Positions 8,991 to 18,600 of a DNA stretch of 64,000 bases are shown here, in pieces. This DNA comes from OLB11 sp041392835 (lineage in GTDB: Bacteria; Bacteroidota; Bacteroidia; Chitinophagales; Chitinophagaceae): assembly GCA_041392835.1 (NCBI GenBank), contig JAWKLF010000005.1, forward strand, positions 1 to 64,000, read 5' to 3'. The stretch's first letter is position 1, and each line of letters opens with the position of its first letter. Below the pieces are notes generated by a model. The model ran no database searches, had not been told where the DNA came from, and was given only the letters and a program-made list of their open reading frames with translations. Both the position numbers and the translations under genes were made by a program.

Positions 8991-10937
8991 TTAATTTATA
9001 AACGCCCATTGAAAGCCAAAATAGAGACCAGTGTTTGGCATAGCATATTGCGGAAAAGCGATTGCGTTTGAAATAAAAAGTTGTTGTAATTGATCGGCGC
9101 GTATAAATGCCCTAAAACGTTTTACTTTAAAATTAAAAAATGCAGAGCACTGCGGAAAGTTGCTAATTTTATTTTCATATTGTGGTACAAAGCCATAAAC
9201 AATAGGACTATACTGATCGGCCCAATATGGACTATTCCATTTTACTTCTAGACCACTGGCTATAGCTAATTTTTTCTTTAGAATAAAGTTTTCGTAAGAG
9301 AGTTTATGTGTAGAAGTCCAAAGAGGTATATGTATTGGCGATTGCTTATCGTTATATTGAAGTGCAATATCATTTTCTAAAATCCAATGTTTATAGTTAA
9401 CATGTTTATGAAGAACAAGTTGTAGAAGTGGTATCAATGCATTATGCTGCTTAGCTATTAAATTAGTATCCCTATATAGATAATTGGCCAAGAGATAGTA
9501 GTTGCCATCTATATAAAAACTTGGGTTTACTTTTATTTGTGCATAAACACGACTGCTACTTTGTTTTGAAAATGATTGCTCCGCTTGATAGTGATTGTTT
9601 GCATAATATAGTAATTGATATGGAGCCGTTGATATTTTTTGTTCAAAACCGAGTTGTAATAATAGATGTTGTGCAGAGATAGGTTTGGAAATAGAGGCAT
9701 GTAAATGTGTATTGCCAAGAGCTATTCCTGTAAAGTAAAACATAAAATTAGCTTCGTATTGCCATGCTTTTGCATGTAGAGCGGGCTTGGTAAAAGTGGC
9801 AAAAACAAAATTATTGAGATAGGTTTTTTTATAACCCCAAAGCGATATTTGGTCAAGGTCTAATCCATATCCTGCCTCAGCCTGAAGTTTTTGTTCTCTA
9901 AAATGCAATGCACCAAGCAAAGAAATTTTGTTTGTGAATCTTCGTAAATAATAACGGTTATAAACAGAGTCTCTTTTTACAAAGTCAGTAATATTTAATT
10001 TTTGATAAAAGTTTTCATCAGGAGCAAGATCTTTATATTGATGCAAAGTGGAGGCATAGCTTATGCTATGTGCAAGTCCTGTATAGGGTTTAAAGGTATA
10101 GATTTTTTCTAAAGAATCACTACTCCACACACTATCTTGCCTACCCATGCTATATATATGTTTGTATTGTATTTGAGCTTTTCTGTAGTAATTATTGATA
10201 CTCGATTTATTTTCGCCTATGGCATCGGCAACTACAGGTATCAATCTTCTATCTTTGAACAAAGGGTCATCTAAATAATTGATTTGTAATAAACCTCCAT
10301 TTTCATCTTGTTGAAGTTTGGAATAGGCAAACGTAAAGAAGGCATCGTATTTTTTATTGATACTATGATAATGCGATGTGATATAAGCATTGTCATGATT
10401 GTTTTTTTGGAGTTTGTAAAATCCGGGCGATCCTATTTTTCGATAGGCCACTGCTATATTCCATACAGGTGTAATGTTTTGTGTGTGTTGCACATCTATC
10501 ATTTGTTCTTGTTTGGCACCTAGTTTGTAGAATAGGTTAGTATAAGGTCTTGTGGTGTTGAAAAAAGGAACTTGTTCTGCACTCCAAAGCAATGCTTGGT
10601 TTGCAAAAAGCCCTAATGACATAGCAGATGGTGCTGTATTTTTAAAAAGAAGATTGGCCGATGGTGTTGCAAAATTTCCTAAATCTAGTTGCCATATATT
10701 TTGCAAAGGGTTGCGGTGTATATAGCGTATGCTTGTGTCTAAACTTTTGTGTGAAGTATCTTGAAGATTAAACGTTGAAATAAAAATGTGGTCGTCTAAG
10801 GTGCTATTTTTTTTAGAGGTATCGGCTATGATTTTTTTTTCACTGCTATTGATAATATTATTTTTAGATGAAAATAATTGAGCCGATACAAAGCCAAATG
10901 AAAAAATACACAACAAGAAAATAAGGATAGCCTTCAA
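8991..10937 (-). CDS. Putative outer-membrane porin (Porin_10 family)
   Basis: This 648-residue protein has a signal peptide (about 1-20, ending FVSAQ), a polar linker and then a long series of alternating aromatic and hydrophobic strands ending in an aromatic residue-rich tail (YFGFQWAFIN). This fits a large outer-membrane beta-barrel. The DLGNFATPSANLLF segment and overall length resemble the Bacteroidota 'putative porin' family. The only plausible start is a TTG at 10937, because no in-frame ATG precedes the signal peptide. The gene lies 37 bases downstream of punA in the same direction and directly upstream of the TPR gene. Substrate unknown. Confidence 0.8.
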   Translation of the reverse strand: MKAILIFLLCIFSFGFVSAQLFSSKNNIINSSEKKIIADTSKKNSTLDDHIFISTFNLQDTSHKSLDTSIRYIHRNPLQNIWQLDLGNFATPSANLLFKNTAPSAMSLGLFANQALLWSAEQVPFFNTTRPYTNLFYKLGAKQEQMIDVQHTQNITPVWNIAVAYRKIGSPGFYKLQKNNHDNAYITSHYHSINKKYDAFFTFAYSKLQQDENGGLLQINYLDDPLFKDRRLIPVVADAIGENKSSINNYYRKAQIQYKHIYSMGRQDSVWSSDSLEKIYTFKPYTGLAHSISYASTLHQYKDLAPDENFYQKLNITDFVKRDSVYNRYYLRRFTNKISLLGALHFREQKLQAEAGYGLDLDQISLWGYKKTYLNNFVFATFTKPALHAKAWQYEANFMFYFTGIALGNTHLHASISKPISAQHLLLQLGFEQKISTAPYQLLYYANNHYQAEQSFSKQSSSRVYAQIKVNPSFYIDGNYYLLANYLYRDTNLIAKQHNALIPLLQLVLHKHVNYKHWILENDIALQYNDKQSPIHIPLWTSTHKLSYENFILKKKLAIASGLEVKWNSPYWADQYSPIVYGFVPQYENKISNFPQCSAFFNFKVKRFRAFIRADQLQQLFISNAIAFPQYAMPNTGLYFGFQWAFIN

Positions 10938-10974
10938 AGTAATAAATAAAAAAGTAAAATTAAGGCCTTGAGTC

Positions 10975-11799
10975 TTATAGTGCTCCTAATAATTCCTTAA
11001 AGATAAGTGCCATTTTGGGCGCAGCATGTTTAGCAGCTTCTAAAACTTCTTCGTGAGTTATCTCATTCATTTCTTCTCGTATGCCCAAATCGGTGATAAC
11101 GCTCATGCCAAATACTTGCATGCCCACATGGCGTGCTACTATTACTTCGGGTACTGTGCTCATGCCTACAGCATCGCCACCAATGATATGTAGAAATTTA
11201 TATTCGGCTTTGGTTTCAAATGTAGGGCCTTGAAGACCTATATAAACTCCCTCAAAAAGTTTTATATTGTTAGCTACAGCTATTTGTTTGGCCTTGGCCA
11301 AAAGATTTAAATCGTAGGGTTCGGTCATGTCCGGAAAGCGTGGGCCTATTTGGTCATTGTTTTTTCCTCGAAGAGGATGCTCCGGAAAAAGGTTAATATG
11401 GTCTTGTATCATCATTAAATCGCCTACCTGAAAATCTTTATTCATGCCACCTGCCGCATTGGATACCATCAATAATCGAGCTCCCAATCCATGCATTACT
11501 CTTACAGGAAAAGTTACTTCTTGCATGTTATAACCTTCATAGTAGTGAAATCGTCCGCTTAGCATGACAACCTCTACACCGTTTATTTGACCAAACAACA
11601 ATTTTCCACCATGACCTTTAACAGTGCTAAGCGGAAAGTTTGGGATATCATGATAATCTAATGATAAACTCACTTGTATTTCATCTACTAGCCCACCCAA
11701 GCCACTTCCTAGTATAATGGCTGCTTGAGGTGTGCTTTGCAACTTGTTTTGAATAAAAATTATGGTTTCTTGGAGTTTGCTACTATCTACATTGTTCAT
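10975..11799 (-). CDS. punA: Purine nucleoside phosphorylase
   Basis: This 274-residue enzyme cleaves purine nucleosides with phosphate to free base and ribose-1-phosphate in the cytoplasm (salvage). Recognised motifs of the trimeric PNP/MTAP family are ILGSGLGGL (phosphate loop), GRFHYYEGY, the asparagine-containing LLMVSNAAGGMN, and EGVYIGLQGPTFETKAEY, followed by GMSTVPEVIVARH and SVITDLG. Length is typical. It is the first gene of a punA-porin-TPR run. A promoter element lies only 4 bases upstream of the start codon. The gene may work with deoC at 24532-25425 in nucleoside breakdown. Confidence 0.95.
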   Translation of the reverse strand: MNNVDSSKLQETIIFIQNKLQSTPQAAIILGSGLGGLVDEIQVSLSLDYHDIPNFPLSTVKGHGGKLLFGQINGVEVVMLSGRFHYYEGYNMQEVTFPVRVMHGLGARLLMVSNAAGGMNKDFQVGDLMMIQDHINLFPEHPLRGKNNDQIGPRFPDMTEPYDLNLLAKAKQIAVANNIKLFEGVYIGLQGPTFETKAEYKFLHIIGGDAVGMSTVPEVIVARHVGMQVFGMSVITDLGIREEMNEITHEEVLEAAKHAAPKMALIFKELLGAL

Positions 11800-11803
11800 A
11801 AAA

Positions 11804-11811
11804 CAAATATA
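11804..11811 (-). promoter_or_regulatory. Candidate -7 promoter element for punA
   Basis: The minus strand reads TATATTTG, an exact TAnnTTTG match. It ends 4 bases before the punA ATG, so the transcript would be leaderless if the element is used. Confidence 0.35.
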
Positions 11812-11856
11812 TAAGATTTTTAAATTTTGGTGGCAATATTATACCAGAGCTAGCAT

Positions 11857-11883
11857 AAAAAAATGCGCCTTCAAAAGGCGCAT
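11857..11883 (-). terminator. Terminator of the DUF3127 gene
   Basis: The stem ATGCGCCTT / AAGGCGCAT is followed on the minus strand by seven T. It lies 30 bases after the DUF3127 stop codon. Confidence 0.85.
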
Positions 11884-11912
11884 GAATATATTATATAGCT
11901 GATAATCTATTT

Positions 11913-12305
11913 TTAAAATGGTAAGTCATCCACTATTTCGTTGGATGGGATAACATCATTACTAATGCTGGGCTGTTGAGCTTCGCTAGCCGTAGGCTGA
12001 GGTGTAGCCGTAGATTGGGTTTGCGCTTTTTCAATTCGCCAAGCTTCTAATGTGTTAAAGTATTTAATGCCTTGAGGGCCATTCCATTCACGACCTCTTA
12101 GATTAAATGAAATTTTCATTACATCTCCATCTTGATAGTTATCGAGTTGAGAACAACGATCTTGAGTAAGTTGAAAAGTAATGAATTGAGGGTATTGTGT
12201 TTCAGTATCAGTTACTACTACAAATTCTCTTTTTTGAAATTTGTCTGAAATAACTTGTGTTTCGTATTTTGCTTTTAGAGTGCCATTTACTTCAAATGAT
12301 GCCAT
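11913..12305 (-). CDS. DUF3127 domain protein (single-strand-binding-like fold)
   Basis: This 130-residue cytoplasmic protein is typical of the Bacteroidota DUF3127 family. Recognised segments are VISDKFQKREFVV, FITFQLTQDRCSQLD, VMKISFNLRGREW and YFNTLEAWRIEK (about residues 1-95), followed by a low-complexity Q/T/S/A tail that ends in an acidic DDLPF. An OB-fold core plus an acidic DDxPF tip closely resembles the layout of single-stranded DNA-binding proteins, so nucleic-acid binding with partner recruitment by the tail is a reasonable inference. It is monocistronic with its own terminator and is divergent from the 5'-nucleotidase pair. Confidence 0.88.
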   Translation of the reverse strand: MASFEVNGTLKAKYETQVISDKFQKREFVVVTDTETQYPQFITFQLTQDRCSQLDNYQDGDVMKISFNLRGREWNGPQGIKYFNTLEAWRIEKAQTQSTATPQPTASEAQQPSISNDVIPSNEIVDDLPF

Positions 12306-12368
12306 AGTGTATAAAATTTTAATTAAAGAAACGAAATTACAAGATAGCGTTCTATTTTTACGAAACGC

Positions 12369-13079
12369 ATGAAACTAGTTTTCCACTATATTATACTTTT
12401 TACTCTAATATCACTTATAGCTTGTCATAGTCCTATGCAAATCAATGGCTATGAGCCCATTGTGTATAGTGTTAACACACAATCTTTAGATACTTTAAAT
12501 GCTATAGAGCAAAGCTTAGTGCCCTATAGAGCACAACTATCGGCCACTATGAATCAAGTGATAGCCAATGCCGAAGGCGATTTTAAAAAAGAAAAACCCA
12601 ATAGCACATTGGGCAATTTGGTAGCAAAAGCTGTATATGATTTTGCTAAAACAAAAGATACTACTATATATGCAGCCATTATAAACTATGGAGGCATACG
12701 GTTGCCAGAAATTAAAAAAGGAATTATTACGCGTGGAAAAATTTTTGAACTCTTGCCTTTTGACAATGAAATTGTAATAGTGCCAGTAAAAGGGACAGAC
12801 CTTAAAACATGGATGCAACAAATTGCCAATTCAGGTGGTTGGCCTGTATGGAGTAGCGAGTTTATTTCCATTCAGCAAGAAACATTGGGAAAAACGATAA
12901 AAGATGAAAACACATATCAAATAGCTACTATAGACTATGTAGCCAATGGTGGTGATGATTGCGATTTCCTGAAGAAATATCCTAAACAATATTATCAGGC
13001 ATTATTGCGAGATATAGTGATTAATACACTCGAAGTGCAAAAAAATATTTTTCCTAATAACAGAAAAACGTTAGAATAA
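12369..13079 (+). CDS. 5'-nucleotidase C-terminal domain lipoprotein
   Basis: This 236-residue protein has a lipoprotein signal peptide with lipobox LIAC (Cys19), then a domain that matches the C-terminal substrate-binding half of UshA-type 5'-nucleotidases: NSTLGNLVAKAVYDFA, NYGGIRLP, FELLPFDNEIVIVPVKG and IATIDYVANGGDDCDF. It lacks the metallophosphatase half, which is encoded by the next gene 5 bases downstream. The two products probably form one periplasmic nucleotide-hydrolysing enzyme. Domain order is reversed relative to the fused enzyme, where the phosphatase domain comes first. Confidence 0.88.
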   Translation: MKLVFHYIILFTLISLIACHSPMQINGYEPIVYSVNTQSLDTLNAIEQSLVPYRAQLSATMNQVIANAEGDFKKEKPNSTLGNLVAKAVYDFAKTKDTTIYAAIINYGGIRLPEIKKGIITRGKIFELLPFDNEIVIVPVKGTDLKTWMQQIANSGGWPVWSSEFISIQQETLGKTIKDENTYQIATIDYVANGGDDCDFLKKYPKQYYQALLRDIVINTLEVQKNIFPNNRKTLE

Positions 13080-13084
13080 AAAAG

Positions 13085-14020
13085 ATGATGAATAGACGAA
13101 AATTTATACAACAAAGTATGTTGGCAAGTAGCGCACTCCTATTGCCTTGGAGCTCACAAGCAAAAACGTCATCATGCGATACCAATCAGTTGCTAACAGT
13201 GCTTCATACAAACGATGTACATAGTCGCTTGGATCCATTTCCTCAAGATGGAAGTAAATATGCTGGCTTAGGCGGTGTAGTAGCAAGAGAACAATTGATA
13301 CGAAGTATTCGAGAAAAAAGTAAGCATGTTTTGTTGTTGGATGCAGGCGATATTTTTCAAGGGACACCATATTTTAATTTGTATAAAGGAGAGCCTGAAA
13401 TGAAAGTAATGAGTATGTTACGCTATGATGCTGCTACTATCGGTAATCATGATTTTGATGCAGGTGTAGAGGGATTGGCAAAGCAACTTGTGCATGCCGA
13501 TTTTCCACTTTTAAATTGCAATTATTCATTTGCCAACACTCCGTTGGAAAATAAAATAGCACCCTATACTATTATAAAAAAAGGAAAAATAAGAATTGGA
13601 ATTATTGGTGTTGGTATAGAACTGAATGGATTAGTACCCGATGCACTCTGTAAAAATGTGCTATATCATGATCCTATTAAACGAGTAAATGATGTGGCTT
13701 ATTTTTTGAAAAAAAATAAAAAATGCGATTATATAATTTGTCTTTCTCACTTAGGTTTTGATTATCAGAGTAATAAAGTTTCCGATAAAATTTTAGCTAG
13801 AGAATCTGAGTATGTCAATATGATTTTAGGAGGACATACACACACATTTTTAGACACGCCACATATCGAAAAAAATTTAAAAAAACAAGAGGTTGTTGTT
13901 AATCAAGTAGGTTGGGCTGGAATAAAATTAGGTAGTATAAATATTTTTTTTAGTAATAATAACCAATATGACTATGTTTCAGATTTCTGTAGTGTGGATG
14001 TGAAAAAAAGTGAGAAATAA
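13085..14020 (+). CDS. 5'-nucleotidase N-terminal metallophosphatase, Tat-exported
   Basis: This 311-residue calcineurin-like metallophosphatase carries all metal-binding motifs: TNDVHSR, DAGDIFQGT, IGNHDFD, LSHLGFD and GGHTHTFL. The N-terminus MMNRRKFIQQSMLASSALLLPW is a twin-arginine (Tat) signal, implying export of a folded protein with its metals. The substrate-specificity domain is missing and is supplied by the preceding lipoprotein gene. The start could be either of two adjacent ATGs (13085 or 13088). It likely removes phosphate from exogenous nucleotides and feeds nucleoside salvage (punA and deoC nearby); that link is inference. Confidence 0.9.
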   Translation: MMNRRKFIQQSMLASSALLLPWSSQAKTSSCDTNQLLTVLHTNDVHSRLDPFPQDGSKYAGLGGVVAREQLIRSIREKSKHVLLLDAGDIFQGTPYFNLYKGEPEMKVMSMLRYDAATIGNHDFDAGVEGLAKQLVHADFPLLNCNYSFANTPLENKIAPYTIIKKGKIRIGIIGVGIELNGLVPDALCKNVLYHDPIKRVNDVAYFLKKNKKCDYIICLSHLGFDYQSNKVSDKILARESEYVNMILGGHTHTFLDTPHIEKNLKKQEVVVNQVGWAGIKLGSINIFFSNNNQYDYVSDFCSVDVKKSEK

Positions 14021-14146
14021 AAATTTTTTTTTTCAACAAAAAATTCCCACTTTCGTTTTTAGAATTGAGATGTGAATAAAATATCATTTCAACACTAAAC
14101 TAACGTTAACAATATTATTAAACTCATATAAAATTCAGAAAAAGAC

Positions 14147-15580
14147 ATGACAAAAACTTTAGACAAAGCGTGGGATAATTGTTTAAAGATTATTAAAGAT
14201 AACATAAGCTGGCAATCGTACACAACATGGTTTGAACCGATCAAAGCTATATCATTAGAACATGAAATTTTAACACTCGAAGTACCTAGCCAATTTTTTT
14301 ACGAATGGTTAGAAGAACATTATGTAGAACTTATTGCCAAAACAATAAAAAGAGAACTTGGAAAAAATGTGAAATTAGAATACAGAATTTTGGTTGATAA
14401 CTTTCAATCTAAAAATTCTACCTCAATACGAGTAGCTTCTAGTAACAAACAATCAGCAGAGTTAAATAATAATTTTGTTGATATGCAATTGGGTCAAGAT
14501 CATATCAAAAATCCATTTGTAATACCTGGGCTCAAACGCTCACAAATAGATCCACAATTAAATCCAAAATATACGTTTGATAATTTTGTAGAAGGCGAAT
14601 GTAATAAATTGGGAAAGAGCGCAGGTTTGGCAGTAGCTCAAAAACCTGGAGGAACCTCTTTCAATCCATTGGTAATATATAGTAGTGCAGGATTGGGTAA
14701 AACACATCTTGTGCATGCCATAGGAAACGAAACTAAAAAACTATATCCTAACAAGACAGTACTCTATGTCAGTGCTGAAAAATTTATTCATCAATTTATA
14801 GACCATTCAAAAAATAATGAAATCAATGATTTTATTAATTTCTATCAGTTGATAGATATGTTAATCATTGATGATATTCATTATTTTGCGCCAGCTATCA
14901 AATCGCAAGATGCATTCTTTTCTATATTTAATCATTTGCATCAAAATGGCAAACAACTCATATTGACTAGCGACAAACCACCTAAAGATTTGGATGGTAT
15001 GCAAGAGCGATTACTCTCTCGTTTTAGATGGGGCTTGAGTGCAGATTTGCAAGCACCCGATTTTGATACTCGCATGGCTATATTAGAACACAAAATGCGC
15101 AAAGATGGTTTGGATTTACCTGTTGAAGTAGTAAAATACTTAGCATACAATGTACAAAATAATGTACGTGAAATGGAAGGTGCCCTTATTTCACTTTTTG
15201 CTCATTCTTCTTTGGTAAAAAAAGAAATAGATATAGAACTAGCTAAAAAAGTATTAAGAAATATTGTAAAAACCACATCCAAAGAGATTACAATAGACAC
15301 GATACAAAAAATGGTTTGCGACTACTACGAAATTTCTTACGACAAGCTCCAAGCAAAAACACGTAAAAGAGAAATCGTGCAGGCTCGTCAAATATCTATG
15401 TACTTGGCTAAGCAATACACTAAAAACTCATTGAAAACTATTGGAGACCATTTTGGTGGTCGAGATCATACAACAGTTATCCACAGTTGTCAAACTGTAA
15501 AAGACCTTATGGACACCGATACTATGATCAGAGAGCAAGTAAAAGAGCTTCAACAAAAAGTTCAAATAGCAGCTTTATAA
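14147..15580 (+). CDS. dnaA: Chromosomal replication initiator protein DnaA
   Basis: DnaA binds oriC boxes and opens the origin for replication. The 477-residue product has domain I (TLDKAWDNCLKIIKDNIS, helicase-loading and self-association), a variable linker, the AAA+ domain with Walker A SSAGLGKTHLVHA (around residue 178) and Walker B LIIDDIHYF, and the domain IV DNA-binding signature GGRDHTTVIHSC near the C-terminus. Length is usual for Bacteroidota. No cluster of DnaA boxes is visible in the short flanks, so I cannot place oriC, although dnaA and parAB within 5 kb are compatible with an origin-proximal location. No terminator follows; the next gene has its own promoter. Confidence 0.97.
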   Translation: MTKTLDKAWDNCLKIIKDNISWQSYTTWFEPIKAISLEHEILTLEVPSQFFYEWLEEHYVELIAKTIKRELGKNVKLEYRILVDNFQSKNSTSIRVASSNKQSAELNNNFVDMQLGQDHIKNPFVIPGLKRSQIDPQLNPKYTFDNFVEGECNKLGKSAGLAVAQKPGGTSFNPLVIYSSAGLGKTHLVHAIGNETKKLYPNKTVLYVSAEKFIHQFIDHSKNNEINDFINFYQLIDMLIIDDIHYFAPAIKSQDAFFSIFNHLHQNGKQLILTSDKPPKDLDGMQERLLSRFRWGLSADLQAPDFDTRMAILEHKMRKDGLDLPVEVVKYLAYNVQNNVREMEGALISLFAHSSLVKKEIDIELAKKVLRNIVKTTSKEITIDTIQKMVCDYYEISYDKLQAKTRKREIVQARQISMYLAKQYTKNSLKTIGDHFGGRDHTTVIHSCQTVKDLMDTDTMIREQVKELQQKVQIAAL

Positions 15581-15653
15581 ATTACTAATAAAAAAATATA
15601 TTTTCATCATGTTATAATAACTTTCCAATGATGTAAAATAAATAGATAGATAC

Positions 15654-15661
15654 TACATTTG
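15654..15661 (+). promoter_or_regulatory. -7 promoter element of the large surface-protein gene
   Basis: TACATTTG matches TAnnTTTG exactly and lies 17 bases before the start codon. Confidence 0.55.
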
Positions 15662-15678
15662 TTTTTCTTTAAAACAAT

Positions 15679-18600
15679 ATGTATATGATTTCAAAAACTT
15701 CAAACCTATTCAAAGTATTTTTAGGTAGTTTAATGATGCTATTGGCATCGGTGAGTATTACAAATGCTCAACTTTATTTAAATGAGTTTACTGGAACTGG
15801 TACTTGCCCTACACAGGGTAATGTGCCTACTATGGCTACCAATGCAACAGGTGCACCACTAACTCGTTCCAATATTAATTGCGCTACCGTAAACAATATG
15901 TTTAATTCAAATGGATTAAATATTACAAATATTATCGACAATACTAAATACATCGAATTCTCAGTTACAGCCAATGCAGGCTATAAACTCAATGTTGCCA
16001 GCCTACAGTTTTTTCGTCAAGGAAGTAATACAGCTCCAAATTCATTAGAGGTACGATATAGTACCGATGGTTTTGCAACCTCTACTTCGTGGGGAAGTGC
16101 ACCTTTAACAACCAATCCTGGAGGTGCTCCATTATTGTGGGATTTTACAGATTTTACAACTGCTGATGGAGGCACAGTTACATTTAGATTTTATCCTTAT
16201 GGAGCCACATCAGTAAGTGGTGGCGTATCTGCTACAGGAGGTACTTTCAGATTAGACGATGTTACAGTAAATGGAACGGTGATAGCTAGTGGTCCTTATG
16301 TTTTAACGTCGGCTTCAACACTTTCCTTCCCAAATACTTTTGTAGGAAGCCAATCTGTAGAACAAAGCGTGAATATTACTGGAGATAATTTGGTAGGCGC
16401 ACCTGGTAGCATTACTGCTTCTGTAGCTAGTACCGATTTTGAATTGTCAAATGACAATGTAAATTGGGGTTATTCTACAACATTAAATTTTGCATCAGCT
16501 ACACTTACAAGTACACCTCTATATGTACGTTTTTCGCCTTTGGCTAGTGGATCTTTAACAGATATAATTACATTTTCAGGTGGAGGTATTACTACTTCAC
16601 CTAGCATAGCATTAGATGGTACAAGTATTACACCTTCTTTCCCTACGCAATTAGCTATTACAAGTATGGTTCCAAGCAACCCGATAATAAATGGCGCATT
16701 TGATATCACTGTAGAAGCACAAGGAAATCTTAGTAATCCACAAAATGTTTTAGCAAATACTGATATCGTAATTAGTGTATTTACAGGTACTGGTTTATTG
16801 GGTGGAGTAGCTAGTGGCACTATGCTTGCCGGCACAAGCTCTATTACATTTACAGGACTTACATATAATGTAGCAGAAACAGGTGTTGTATTGCAAGCAG
16901 AAAGAATAAGTGGTGATGTACTTACCCCAGCACAAACTGCTCCTTTTAATGTTGTTGATGTTGCCTCTCAATTAGTCTATGTCAATTTAAACACAAATGC
17001 TTTTGTAGCTACTAATTTGGCTACTTTCCAAGTACAAGCATTGCGTGCTGATAATACCTTAGACGTAAACTACAATGATGTTGTTACTATATCTCAAACA
17101 GCTGGTCCTGGTACTATTGGTGGTACCTTATCCGTAAATGCAGTAAATGGAATAGCACAATTTAATAATATTCAATTTTCTTCGGTGGGTTTGGTAACTA
17201 TGGAAGCTACTTCAACTTCTTTGACTCCAGCTTCTGCAAATATTACAGTTTCAAATTTGCCCACCATTACAGAAATTATTTTGCCACAATATGCCATTAA
17301 TGGTTCTACTTCAGGAGCGCGTTTACAATATGTGTGTCGTTTGCAAATAAATAATTTGATTCCCAATACGAGCTACAAATATTCAGTAGGTGGTTCTAAT
17401 AATAGTGCCTTAACGACTACTGCTCCAGGAAATTTTTGGGCAATCAATAATACAGCCAATGCATTTGGTCATATTGTAGGCCAATCATCTAATAAATCAT
17501 TTAATGGCACTTTAATGGATGCAGATGAATTTGTAACAACAGGAAGATATGCAGAATTGACTACAGATGCCAATGGAACCTATGAAGGTTGGTTTGCTTT
17601 TACGCCTACAGGCAATGCGGCTTTTGCCGATGGCAATCAAATACATATCTATGTTCAATTGAACGACGGTGCAGTAGGTACTACCATAGCTCATTCATTA
17701 TCTACAACAAATACAGTAACGATGATTGCTCCTAATACATCTGGACGTGCAGTTTCAGGAGCTTCGGCAGCGACTAATGAAAATATGATATTTTTATATG
17801 ATAATACAAGTGGATCAGGAAGACCTATATATGGTACTTGGGCCGAAAATGATGGTATTGTAACAAACTATACTACTTGGTATGGTAGTACAGATGGAAT
17901 TTCAGGTGCTTGGGGTGCTTATATACCTACTAACCTTGCTAATGGTATTCAACGTATAGAACAGAGAGATATTCAAGATGGTTCTATATTAGGTTGCCCA
18001 GCTATAGATGCCGATGGTGTTTGGGCTGTTGCTGGTAACACAGTAAACCCTAGCTCAGGAACTACTCCAATTATGTTTAGTATTACAGATGCACCTTTAG
18101 ATCCATTGCCTGTAGCAGGTACTGCATCAGGTGCAGCTACTGCTTCTGTAGGATCACCTGTTTCATATATGCTGGCAGGTTATACAGGCAATATACAATG
18201 GCAAGAAGCTGTGAATATTGGTGGCCCATATGCTGATATAGCAGGTCAAACCAGTGCAACACTTAATTATACACCTTCTACTCCTGGAGCGTATTATATC
18301 AGAGCCAAAGTAACTTCTACAAGTGGATATTGCGAGGCTTTCTCCAATGAAGTGATGACGACAGCTACAAGCTCGAATGCAACGTTATTATTAACTGCAT
18401 TTATACAAGGATATTATGCAGGCACAAGCACAATGCAGGCCACTCTAGTAAATCAAGGTACGAGTGTCAATCCAACGGATTGCGATAGTGTTACCATTGA
18501 ATTGCACCAAGCTACATCACCTTACACAATGGCTGAAACCTTTACGGGTGTGTTACAAACAAATGGTACAATAACATGCACATACCCTGCTTTGGTAATC

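Noticed and set aside
15477..15485. TTATCCACA, a perfect DnaA box, inside dnaA
   Set aside because: It encodes the conserved VIH of the domain IV signature HTTVIHSC in frame, so the match is explained by protein conservation, and no second box lies near it.
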